DNA of 64,000 bases. Source: Tepidiphilus olei (lineage in GTDB: Bacteria > Pseudomonadota > Gammaproteobacteria > Burkholderiales > Rhodocyclaceae). A program made the translations under genes and the position numbers. The DNA lies in NCBI RefSeq assembly GCF_006980705.1, contig NZ_SBHO01000004.1:1-64000 (forward strand). Reading direction: 5' to 3'. Each line of letters starts with the position of its first letter. Position 1 is the stretch's first letter. The notes below the pieces were generated by a model that was not told where the DNA came from, made no database searches, and saw only the letters and a program-made list of their open reading frames with translations. Positions 1-7,784 of this stretch are shown here, one piece after another.

Positions 1-1
1 G

Positions 2-418
2 TGGGAGATGCGCGACCCCAGCAAGGCGGTCATGGTGGTGAAGCACGACTACAAGACCCGCATGAAGCAGAAGTATCTGGGCGCAAAGAACGAAGATTAT
101 CCTCGCAAAAACTGGTCCAGCGTCATCCTGTGGAACTGCGGCCATGAGGCCAACAGGGTGCTGACAGCCGATTTCGTGCAACACGCAACCGGTTCGCAGT
201 TGCATCGCTTTACATGGCTGACCGACGACCTCATCGGAGAACTACCGAAGGTATGGAACTGGCTGCCCGACGAATTCGGCGCCAACCCGAATGCCAAATT
301 GCTGCATTGGACACTGGGCACGCCATCCTTCCATGAATTCGCTGACGCACCCATGGCAGGGGAATGGCATCGCGAGCGTATCCTGATGGATTACTGCCTG
401 CAGAGAGGTATCGACTAG
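2..418 (+). CDS. Glycosyltransferase-like protein, 3' end only
   Basis: The frame is open at the left edge of the window, so only the last ~138 residues are visible. The segment has no membrane span and contains the stretches VWNWLPDEF and KLLHWTLGTPSFHEF, which resemble the C-terminal part of uncharacterised glycosyltransferase-like proteins found in polysaccharide loci. It reads toward the convergent CDP-glycerol-type transferase next to it, and the whole neighbourhood is LPS/capsule synthesis, so a role in surface sugar assembly is an inference from context. I cannot see the donor-binding half, so neither donor nor acceptor can be named. Confidence 0.5.
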   Translation, partial: WEMRDPSKAVMVVKHDYKTRMKQKYLGAKNEDYPRKNWSSVILWNCGHEANRVLTADFVQHATGSQLHRFTWLTDDLIGELPKVWNWLPDEFGANPNAKLLHWTLGTPSFHEFADAPMAGEWHRERILMDYCLQRGID

Positions 419-481
419 ACGTCAGGTGTCAATGGCCATTGACATCCCTATGGCGCAGCTTTTTCCTCTTTATACGCAGAA

Positions 482-1558
482 TCAGTCGGCAAACAGCGCC
501 AACTGACGGATCAGATTCTGCTGCCTCACCTTGCTCCGATCGCCGAAGACCCATTTGAAATATGCTTCTCTCTGCGGCTGAAAATGATCGGACTCCGCCA
601 GTGATGCGTCGATGATTTGCGCCATATCTCGACTATCCGGCGTCATGCGCATGCCGCAATCGTAGATGGTCAGCAACTTGGCAATGTACTCCTCTTGGAT
701 CTCCTTGCTGCGCATCATGGCGGCGATTGCATCACGTGACGAGCCTGCACTCTCCACGAACAACAGCGGCAGGTCATAGTAGAGCGCTTCCTCAGGCGAA
801 GATGCACCATCGGTTATCACCAGATCACTAATGGCAAACAATGTCGACAGTTTGCAGGAAGTCAGATCCAGCAAGGCATTGCCGCGCTCCCGGCGAAGCC
901 GCTGCAGGCGCATGAAGCCGAGCCGGTCCTTGATGCGCGCAGTCACCGACTGGCTGGGGTGTGGGCGCAGAATCAGGTTGTATTGGGAAGGCACGTTCTT
1001 TAGCAGTTTTTCCGCCATCACGTCCCAAGAACCATACGGTTTGCCCCTGGGCAAGTACAGGAGGGTCTTCGCGGCCGGATCGAGACCTGCCTGCAGCAAA
1101 AATTCATGACGCATATCCGGATCGCGCTCGGGGAAATCGAGAAACGGTAGATATCCGGAATGAAACAGTTTGTCCTGCAACCCCGCCCCGGCCAGCACAT
1201 CGTACATTCTCGGCCCGATGACGCAGATATGATCAAAATGGCGCAACCCGTCAATCTCGACCTTAGACATGAATGCATAGGTACCATGGAACACCATGTA
1301 CTTCTCGGCCGAATAGCGTGAGAGCAGCGCACGGTTAGGGGAACCGGTGACGATGGCATCGGCTTGGCGTAACAGCTCGTCGCCGCGAGAAAAGCGTCCG
1401 AACGCCTCGCGCAAGAGGGCCACGCGCGTTCCTGGATAGACCCGGCGCAAGGCCCGCCGCGTGCTCGGGCGCGTGGTGACGAACACGCCGCCCAGAGCGT
1501 GATACAAGGGCCACAATGCCGGCACGGCCTGGTATTGCTTGGTAAAATAGACAATCAT
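482..1558 (-). CDS. CDP-glycerol glycerophosphotransferase-like protein
   Basis: This is a soluble 358-residue protein. It has the overall pattern of the TagB/TagF-type CDP-glycerol glycerophosphotransferase superfamily: an N-terminal Rossmann-like half, a central nucleotide-binding segment (LLYLPRGKPYGSWD), RPHPS near residue 200, and the downstream signature ISDLVITDGASSPEEALYYDLP around residues 245-270. Family members move glycerol-phosphate or related groups onto polysaccharides, and some Gram-negative relatives act on LPS or capsule. Its first ~20 codons (TKQYQAVPALWPLY) are also found as a decayed copy upstream of the neighbouring GT2 gene. The acceptor is unknown. Confidence 0.7.
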   Translation of the reverse strand: MIVYFTKQYQAVPALWPLYHALGGVFVTTRPSTRRALRRVYPGTRVALLREAFGRFSRGDELLRQADAIVTGSPNRALLSRYSAEKYMVFHGTYAFMSKVEIDGLRHFDHICVIGPRMYDVLAGAGLQDKLFHSGYLPFLDFPERDPDMRHEFLLQAGLDPAAKTLLYLPRGKPYGSWDVMAEKLLKNVPSQYNLILRPHPSQSVTARIKDRLGFMRLQRLRRERGNALLDLTSCKLSTLFAISDLVITDGASSPEEALYYDLPLLFVESAGSSRDAIAAMMRSKEIQEEYIAKLLTIYDCGMRMTPDSRDMAQIIDASLAESDHFQPQREAYFKWVFGDRSKVRQQNLIRQLALFAD

Positions 1559-1629
1559 CAGAATTCCCCCGCAGCGGCGCCAAACCCGATACCGTCAGCG
1601 ACTTACTCTTTTTCAGGTACGGCAAGAAA
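1501..1629. repeat. Duplicated gene-junction segment, copy A
   Basis: These ~129 bp cover the first codons of the glycerophosphotransferase-like gene and its upstream DNA. They match 2925-3059 in the same orientation, with a 24-bp identical core at 1520-1543 versus 2944-2967 and clear similarity on both sides. Read on the minus strand, the non-coding part of this copy still encodes PYLKKSKSLTVSGL, a decayed version of the C-terminus of the ArnT-like protein that ends in copy B (PYLKRSKTLTVFGF). Copy A is therefore an ArnT-end/transferase-start junction in which the ArnT end is dead. Confidence 0.85.
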
Positions 1630-1824
1630 TCAGGGAGACAGTGATTCTCCAGCAGCAACGATCTCGTTTTTGTCTTTGCAGGCTCATTCGTATCCCGCCA
1701 CACCCTTGTTCCTCTATCGCCCCTAAACTTTCAAGGCGACAACTATCATTCTGACGCAGGGGATAGGCCATCAAGCCATTACCAGCGCGCATGGAAAACG
1801 GAAAGCGCCGCTACCATATCCCGC

Positions 1825-2784
1825 TCAATAGCCATCGGTCTCGCGATAAAACTGCACTTGACGCCTGCGCAACCCTGCGATGATTCCCCCTACTGTGGCG
1901 AAATGCTTGAGACCATAGTACCAGCTGCGCTTGAATTTCCGATAGCCGCCGAAGAGCATCACCGGCGCGAAGACGAGACGCAGCGTCCCCTTTACCCCAT
2001 ACTGCACGAGTTCCTTGGCGGCACGGCGTGCGGTTTTTTTGGCTCCGAACAGCTTCAACTCGACATAGATGCGATTCGCCCTCGAACAATATTGGCGTTT
2101 CAGGCGCCACCGAATAGTTAACCGGTTAGGCAGGACGACTTCCGACACCACTGCGTCGCTGAGATAAACAATGCGGCCGCCACGATGAACCAATCGCATG
2201 AAAAAATCTTTATCTTCTCCTCCCGTCAAAGCCATGTTCGTATCGAATTGCAGCAACCCGCCTTCTGGTCCGAGGAGACTGGTACGAAACATGACGTTGT
2301 TCGTGGCAGCGCGCCTGAGCAAGGCACCATGCTTGGTCGAGGCGAAGCGCTTTCTTTCCAACCAATCCTGATAGCCTGGAGGAAAAACAGGGCGCACGGG
2401 TCCTACGTAGGCATCCGCATCATACGCCTCCAACCCTCTAGCAAAGGCCATCAGCCACCCTGGATCGGCCTCCTCGTCATCGTCGATGAAAACAATGAAA
2501 TCCGCATCTCTGGAAACCGCAAAACGACACACGGCGTTCCTGGCATAAGGGATGCCACGTCGCGGTTCGATGAAGTAATGGATTGGATACTTTGATTCGG
2601 AAAACGCACTTCTTATCGTCTCCGACGAATCCGATTCGGCATCGTTGTCGACGACCACGATCTCGACTTTCCACTGCGCCGGGCACTCTTGCGCCAATAC
2701 CGAGGCAAGACAGCGGCGCAGCATCTTGGGACGCCGAAACGTGCAAATACCAACGACGACATGCCAACTCTCGCTCGAATCCAT
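1825..2784 (-). CDS. Family 2 glycosyltransferase
   Basis: This is a 319-residue GT-A fold transferase. The N-terminal half carries VVVGICTFRRPKMLRRCL, the nucleotide-binding VVVDNDAESD and the metal-binding run FIVFIDDDEEADPGWL. The middle carries TGGEDKDFFMRLVHRGG, the usual acceptor and base region. The C-terminal third is basic and ends in a short hydrophobic stretch near FAPVMLFGGY. The frame stays open further upstream to 3012, but that part is a decayed copy of the next gene's start; ATG 2784 has a GGAG eight bases upstream and begins just before the conserved strand. The gene appears inserted between two genes that were once adjacent. Its sugar is unknown. Confidence 0.85.
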   Translation of the reverse strand: MDSSESWHVVVGICTFRRPKMLRRCLASVLAQECPAQWKVEIVVVDNDAESDSSETIRSAFSESKYPIHYFIEPRRGIPYARNAVCRFAVSRDADFIVFIDDDEEADPGWLMAFARGLEAYDADAYVGPVRPVFPPGYQDWLERKRFASTKHGALLRRAATNNVMFRTSLLGPEGGLLQFDTNMALTGGEDKDFFMRLVHRGGRIVYLSDAVVSEVVLPNRLTIRWRLKRQYCSRANRIYVELKLFGAKKTARRAAKELVQYGVKGTLRLVFAPVMLFGGYRKFKRSWYYGLKHFATVGGIIAGLRRRQVQFYRETDGY

Positions 2785-2924
2785 CGACCGGTCTCCAATC
2801 TCTTGCGAATCACCCACTGAACAGCTGCCTTGCCCGCCACGCTGCCCACACCCTATCGCCTCGTCGTCCGCAGCAGAATCGTCGGCGCACTGCAAGCAAA
2901 AAAACATACATGAAATCCTTTTGC

Positions 2925-3059
2925 AATACAAAGGCCATGATGTCGGCACGGCCTGGTATTGCTTGGTGCAAAATAGATGCTCATCGGGATTCCTTCCCAC
3001 AGGCAACTCCAAACCCGAACACCGTCAGTGTCTTGCTACGTTTCAGATATGGCGTGAAC
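2925..3059. repeat. Duplicated gene-junction segment, copy B
   Basis: This is the partner of 1501-1629. Here the ArnT-like C-terminus is live (stop at 2981) and the glycerophosphotransferase start is dead: the open frame still reads TKQYQAVPTSWPLY but leads nowhere. The two copies thus have opposite live halves, as expected if a block containing the GT2 gene entered at a junction and left that junction duplicated on either side. Confidence 0.85.
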
Positions 3060-4438
3060 GTGCGGAGGCGGCAATCCGCCTGTGGCGCGATCTTCTCGGC
3101 GTCGGAGCCCTCGGCCAAGACCATCATGTCGGGATGATGTGTACGTAGTTCTTGCAGGCGCGCGTCGTCGATCACGGGAATGTCGCGTTGAGCATAATAG
3201 AGCAGGCGTTCGTCGAGGTCATGGTAGCCAAACAGCGGCAAGGCCGGAGCCGTGTGCAGCCATTGGGTGAACTGCGGAAAAACCGCGACGCGGTAATCGT
3301 AGATCTTCGATTCGACAAGGCCGAAATAGAGCGCATAAAGCGCCGGCAAGGCGATCCCCAGTGCCAGCACCGTGCGACGCAGTCGCGCGCCGCCCGTCTC
3401 GAGGAGCTCGGCGAGGCGCTTGCCCAGCAAAAGCGCCAAAAGCGGATAGATCGGCAGCAGATACTTGGCGTGCTTGTTGCTGAAGAGTGAATAGAGCAGA
3501 AAGGGGATCGCAACGGCGAGGAGCAAGCCCTTGCAGTCGCGATCGCGCCACCATCGCCGTACGGTCGTGATCGGTCGAATCAGCAACAAGAGGGATACCG
3601 GGAAGAAATCCCCGACAATCCAAATGATATAATCATAAAATGGATCCGAGGTGGATTCCTGGATTTTGTCGACCATGTCGACCTGGATGATGGATGTCCA
3701 CACGTCCCAGCCCAGTTTCCAGGTGACCACCGCATACCAGGAAAGCCCTACCAGCAAAAAAATGAGCCACCCCAATGGGTCATAGAGAGCCTGCCAATGA
3801 CGCGTGCCGCGCGATGACAGGGCCAAGGCGAGGAGCGGCAGCGTGACGAAGAGCAAGACCAGCGGCCCCTTGGTGAGCATGGCCAACCCCAAAAGTCCAT
3901 AGCTCAGCCACAACCAGGCGCGTCCACCCTCACCCTGAACGTAGCGCAAGGCGGCGAGCAAGGAGGCGACGCACAAAGTGGTGAGCAGCATCTCGATTTC
4001 GGCGCGCCGGGCAAAAACGGCGAAACCGGCGTTGGCGATGAGGATCTGCGTCGCGAACAAGGCCGGCCACGATCCGAACACCCGCCGCGCATGGCGGTAG
4101 CAGACCCACACGCACAGGCTCGCTGCGAGCGCCGAGGGTAAGCGCACCGCCCATTCGTTGGTCGCACCGAAGAGCCAAGCGCAGGCCGCCGCCAGCCAGT
4201 AGAGCAAAGGAGGCTTGGCGAGATAGAGCTCGCCGTTGAGCCGGGGCAGCAGCCAGTCGCCGCTGCGGAACATGCCCTCGGCCGGAACGGCGCGACGCGC
4301 CTCGTTGAAGGACAGGAGCGCGATGTCGCCCAATCCCCAGTAAAACACCAGCGCACCAAGCAAAAAAGTGACGAAGAGCAGTCGCCGATAGAGGGCGTCT
4401 TCCTCAAGGGGCGGTGCGCTCGCCGGGGCGAAGGACAT
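2981..4438 (-). CDS. ArnT-like (GT39/GT83) membrane glycosyltransferase
   Basis: This is a 485-residue polytopic inner-membrane protein. It has a first span near residues 20-42, the periplasmic loop motif LSFNEARRAVPAEGM (the acidic residue after the first span is the expected catalytic site of GT-C enzymes), the GDWLLPRLNGELYLAKPPLLYWL signature, about ten further hydrophobic spans and a short C-terminal soluble domain. The family uses polyprenyl-phosphate sugars to modify lipid A, core sugars or proteins on the periplasmic face. A second ArnT-like gene lies at 7760-9310 in the same locus, so the two probably add different sugars. The donor cannot be told from sequence. Confidence 0.85.
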   Translation of the reverse strand: MSFAPASAPPLEEDALYRRLLFVTFLLGALVFYWGLGDIALLSFNEARRAVPAEGMFRSGDWLLPRLNGELYLAKPPLLYWLAAACAWLFGATNEWAVRLPSALAASLCVWVCYRHARRVFGSWPALFATQILIANAGFAVFARRAEIEMLLTTLCVASLLAALRYVQGEGGRAWLWLSYGLLGLAMLTKGPLVLLFVTLPLLALALSSRGTRHWQALYDPLGWLIFLLVGLSWYAVVTWKLGWDVWTSIIQVDMVDKIQESTSDPFYDYIIWIVGDFFPVSLLLLIRPITTVRRWWRDRDCKGLLLAVAIPFLLYSLFSNKHAKYLLPIYPLLALLLGKRLAELLETGGARLRRTVLALGIALPALYALYFGLVESKIYDYRVAVFPQFTQWLHTAPALPLFGYHDLDERLLYYAQRDIPVIDDARLQELRTHHPDMMVLAEGSDAEKIAPQADCRLRTFTPYLKRSKTLTVFGFGVACGKESR

Positions 4439-4530
4439 GGGCGTTCCTGTGGCGTCTCGTCAGAGGATCTGCGATACCGACTTCGGCACGCCGATCGCAC
4501 AGAGTCCGGCAGCAAACGTTCGGGCATCCA

Positions 4531-6267
4531 TCACGACGTCCCCTCCTTGGTCACCAGGACATCCTCCATGATGAGGTACTGGAGATCGGAACCGAAGAAC
4601 ATGTCTAGAGCATCGCTCGGACTACACACCATGGGTTCGCCGCGCCGGTTGAGCGAGGTGTTGAGCACCACGCCGTTGCCGGTGAGTTTCTCCAGCTCCA
4701 GCATCAGGTCGTAGTAGCGCGGGTTGTGCTCGCGCCGCAGCACTTGGGCGCGGGCAGTCCCGTCCTCATGGACCACCTCCGGCACCCGCTGCCTCCATTC
4801 GGGAGCCACCTCGAAGGTGATGGTCATGAAGGGGGCGGGATGGTGGGTTTGCAGCATCCGGGGCGCAACGGTGTCGAGCATACTGGGGCAGAACGGTCGC
4901 CACCGTTCGCGGAATTTGATCTGGGCGTTGATGCGGTCGGCGATGCCGGGCACGCTCGGGCAGCCAAGGATGGAGCGAGCACCCAGGGCGCGCGGGCCGA
5001 ACTCCATGCGCCCCTGAAACCAAGCCACTGGATGGCCGTCGGCCAAGATCCGGGCGATCCGCACGGGCACGTCGTCGATCTTCTGCCATCGCGGGCGCGC
5101 TGGATGCTTGGCGCAGGCGGCGATGATTTCTTCGTTGGTGTATGCCGGCCCGAGATAGACGTGTTCCATCTTTTCCACCGGCACACCGCGCTGCATGCTG
5201 ACGTAGGCGGCGGCCCCCACGGCGGTGCCGGCGTCTCCCGCGGCCGGCTGCACGAAGAGTTCCTTGACTTCGGGCCGGGCGACGATCTTCTGGTTGAGCT
5301 TGACGTTGAGCGCCCCACCGCCGGCGAAGGCGATCCGACCGGTTTCCCGGATGATGTCTCCGAGATAATAGTCCATCATTTCGAGCGCCAGTCGCTCGAA
5401 GAGTGCCTGGATACTCGCGGCGTAATGGATGTAGGGTTCGTCGACGTCGTCGCCCTCTCGCCGCGGTCCCAGCCATTCGATCAGCTTGGGCGAAAAGTAG
5501 TACCCCTTGCCTTTTTCCTTGTAGCGGCGCAGGCCAACGACGTTGACGTAGTCGGTATTGACCACCAGCTCGCCGTTCTCGAAGCGCGCCAGACGCGAGA
5601 AATCGTAGCGGGTGGGGTCACCGTACGGCGCCATGCCCATCACCTTGTATTCGCCGTCGAGCATCTCGAAACCGAGGTATTCGGTCAGCGCCCCATAGAG
5701 GCCTGCCAGGGAATCGGGGTCGTAGAATTCCTTGATCTTGTGGATGACGCCGTTTTCACCGTAGCCGAAGAAAGTGGTTGCATACTCTCCTTTGCCGTCG
5801 ATGCACAGGATCGCCGTCTTGTCGCGAAAGCCGGAGCAGTAGTAGGCACTGGCGGCATGGGCCAGGTGGTGTTCCACCGGGATGATTTCGGTCTTTTTCG
5901 GATCGAAACCGAGCTGCTGCAGGCACCATTCGATGCGTTTCCGGTAGCGCCAGAAACGGCGATTGCCGGCAAAGATCGCATCCAACGCCCGATCGGGCGC
6001 GTACCAATAACGCCGGGCATAATGCCAACGCGCCGGACTGCCAAAGAGAGGGATCGGGGCATAAGGGATGGCCACCGCATCCACTTCGTGCGGTCGAATG
6101 CCAGCCAATTGCAGGCAGAATTTCGCCGATTCATAAGGCATTCGGTTCTTGGCGTGCTTGTCGCGCACGAAACGCTCTTCTTCGGCCGCGGCTACCAGCT
6201 TGCCGTCGATATACAGCGCAGCCGAGGGGTCATGCCCCAAGGCACCCGACAATCCCAGGATTTTCAT
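4531..6267 (-). CDS. Carbamoyltransferase (NodU/CmcH family)
   Basis: This 578-residue protein has the two-domain layout of O-carbamoyltransferases. The N-terminal Kae1-like domain opens with MKILGLSGALGHDPSAALY and has the metal-binding histidines in PVEHHLAHAASAYY (about residues 130-143), then LCIDGKGEYATTF and FAGGGALNVKLNQKI. The C-terminal YrdC-like domain contains WFQGRMEFGPRALGARSIL and LNTSLNRRGEPMV. Such enzymes transfer carbamoyl from carbamoyl phosphate through carbamoyl-adenylate to a sugar hydroxyl. The start at 6267 overlaps the stop of the upstream kinase gene as ATGA, which points to translational coupling, and the context suggests that LPS core or a surface glycan is decorated. 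The frame is open upstream to 6930, but that part has no family similarity. Confidence 0.92.
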   Translation of the reverse strand: MKILGLSGALGHDPSAALYIDGKLVAAAEEERFVRDKHAKNRMPYESAKFCLQLAGIRPHEVDAVAIPYAPIPLFGSPARWHYARRYWYAPDRALDAIFAGNRRFWRYRKRIEWCLQQLGFDPKKTEIIPVEHHLAHAASAYYCSGFRDKTAILCIDGKGEYATTFFGYGENGVIHKIKEFYDPDSLAGLYGALTEYLGFEMLDGEYKVMGMAPYGDPTRYDFSRLARFENGELVVNTDYVNVVGLRRYKEKGKGYYFSPKLIEWLGPRREGDDVDEPYIHYAASIQALFERLALEMMDYYLGDIIRETGRIAFAGGGALNVKLNQKIVARPEVKELFVQPAAGDAGTAVGAAAYVSMQRGVPVEKMEHVYLGPAYTNEEIIAACAKHPARPRWQKIDDVPVRIARILADGHPVAWFQGRMEFGPRALGARSILGCPSVPGIADRINAQIKFRERWRPFCPSMLDTVAPRMLQTHHPAPFMTITFEVAPEWRQRVPEVVHEDGTARAQVLRREHNPRYYDLMLELEKLTGNGVVLNTSLNRRGEPMVCSPSDALDMFFGSDLQYLIMEDVLVTKEGTS

Positions 6268-7784
6268 GTCGTGCTCTCTCGTTCTTCGATGATTTCGATC
6301 CCCGCCCGTTTCAGGACGGGATCCGGTCCATAGACTCGCCGCAAGGCCGATTCGAGCATCGCGCGGATCCGCGGTTCGCCTTGCCAATTTTGCAGGAAAC
6401 GGCGTAGATCCCGGGCGTGACGCCTGCGGTACCATGCTCCACGTGCGTGGCGGTATTGGCGCAAGGCATCCAGATCCAGCAGCCACGGTTCCCGGTCGAT
6501 GATCTTGAGGTTGTCGGCCTTGAGATCGCCGTGCTCGATGCCCAGCAGGTACAGCTTGTGCAAGAGTTGGGCCAGGCGCAGGGCGAGGTCGCGCCGCAGT
6601 TCTTCGCTGACCGAGGGATCGGCGAATCGTTCGGCGACATCGGGGCCGTCCACCCATTCGGCGAAGAAATAGGCCTGTCGCCGTACCGGGCCAAAGCGGC
6701 GCTCCACGAGGGCCAAAGGGCGCGCCGTGGCGATGCCGTACATGCGCAGCAGATGGGCATTGCACCAGGAACGGGCGGCACGGGAACGGCGCAGGGCGAT
6801 CTTCAGACCGTGCCAAAAATTTTTGACGTTGTAGCGCTTGATCACGACGCGCCGCGCGCCGGTGGTCACGACACCGACTGTGCAGGTATTGCCCGTCTTG
6901 AGGCGGCGGCTGGCCGGGCCCTCCAGCCAAGCATCGGGGCGCTCGAGGAGCTCGTGCAGCCCGGGATCCTCTTCAGGGCGAGCCACGGCCAGGAAACGAT
7001 TCCAGCGCCTTTCCACCCGCACGTCGGTACAGCTGCGCAGGACTTTGCTCATGGCGTACTCTTGCGCCACTTCATGGCGATGCTGCCAGACGGCCTTGGC
7101 GAGACGGCGCAACATCCGGGCATCGGTCTGCCAGCCACGCACTTTGGCGTAGACCTGCAGCAGATGGGGCAGGTGGACCTCGTCCTCGACGTCGAACTTG
7201 GAGAGCAGTTGCGCCAGATTGCGCAGCGCGCGGCGTGGACCGAGCGGCGAGCGTCCTGCCCGAATGCCGTCGCCATCCAGCGTGTGGATGCGCTCTCCCT
7301 CGATGAGGAAATTCTTGAGATAGAGATCGCTCTGATGCAATCCCGCCTCGTGATGCCTCGCCACCACCGCCACCAACGCCTCCATCAGGCGCAGGCGAGC
7401 CTGAGCATCGCCGCCGAGCGAGGCCAGATGCTCCTCGGCATTACGGGCACCCTCGATGGCTTCGAAGAGGAGCGCCCATCCCGCGCCGTCGGGCAGCTGC
7501 GCCTCATGGAGCAGCGCTGGCGTCACGATGCCCCGTTCCTGTAGCCAGCGCACGCCACGGCGATCGCGCTTGGCATGACGCGCGGCGCGCGGGCCGACGA
7601 AGATCTTGGCATAGACCGCCCGTCCCTGCCAGCGAGCCCGGCACACGAGGCGGGCACCCGGTACCCGCCGGACGACGTGCTCGCAGACCAGCTGCGTGCC
7701 ATCGTCCAGAAGCAAGGAGAACGGCCCCTCCTCGTCGAACCGGATTGCCGGCGTAAAAGTCACGGTTTGCGTCGCAGCCTGCAT
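6264..7784 (-). CDS. Tandem InaA/WaaP-type LPS kinase
   Basis: This 506-residue protein contains two kinase-like domains in a row. Domain 1 (about 1-250) has the catalytic-loop pattern HQSDLYLKNFLIEGERIHTLDGDGIR. Domain 2 (about 275-500) has VVIKRYNVKNFWHGLK with the nucleotide-binding lysine, then HGDLKADNLKIIDREPWLLDLDAL. Both therefore keep an H-x-D...N...D set. Single-domain relatives (WaaP, WaaY, InaA) phosphorylate heptoses of the LPS inner core in the cytoplasm. The start lies inside the 3' end of the preceding ArnT-like gene (25-bp overlap) and the stop overlaps the carbamoyltransferase start by 4 bp, so all three are probably made together. Whether both domains are active cannot be told. 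Confidence 0.82.
   Translation of the reverse strand: MQAATQTVTFTPAIRFDEEGPFSLLLDDGTQLVCEHVVRRVPGARLVCRARWQGRAVYAKIFVGPRAARHAKRDRRGVRWLQERGIVTPALLHEAQLPDGAGWALLFEAIEGARNAEEHLASLGGDAQARLRLMEALVAVVARHHEAGLHQSDLYLKNFLIEGERIHTLDGDGIRAGRSPLGPRRALRNLAQLLSKFDVEDEVHLPHLLQVYAKVRGWQTDARMLRRLAKAVWQHRHEVAQEYAMSKVLRSCTDVRVERRWNRFLAVARPEEDPGLHELLERPDAWLEGPASRRLKTGNTCTVGVVTTGARRVVIKRYNVKNFWHGLKIALRRSRAARSWCNAHLLRMYGIATARPLALVERRFGPVRRQAYFFAEWVDGPDVAERFADPSVSEELRRDLALRLAQLLHKLYLLGIEHGDLKADNLKIIDREPWLLDLDALRQYRHARGAWYRRRHARDLRRFLQNWQGEPRIRAMLESALRRVYGPDPVLKRAGIEIIEERESTT

Noticed and set aside
2785-3012. 76-residue N-terminal extension of the GT2 gene
   Set aside because: It is the decayed copy of another gene's start; the conserved GT-A strand begins just after ATG 2784, which has its own ribosome site.
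4460-4531. 23-residue frame overlapping the carbamoyltransferase stop (TGATG)
   Set aside because: Well placed for coupling, but too short and unlike the small proteins usually found with carbamoyltransferases; probably chance.
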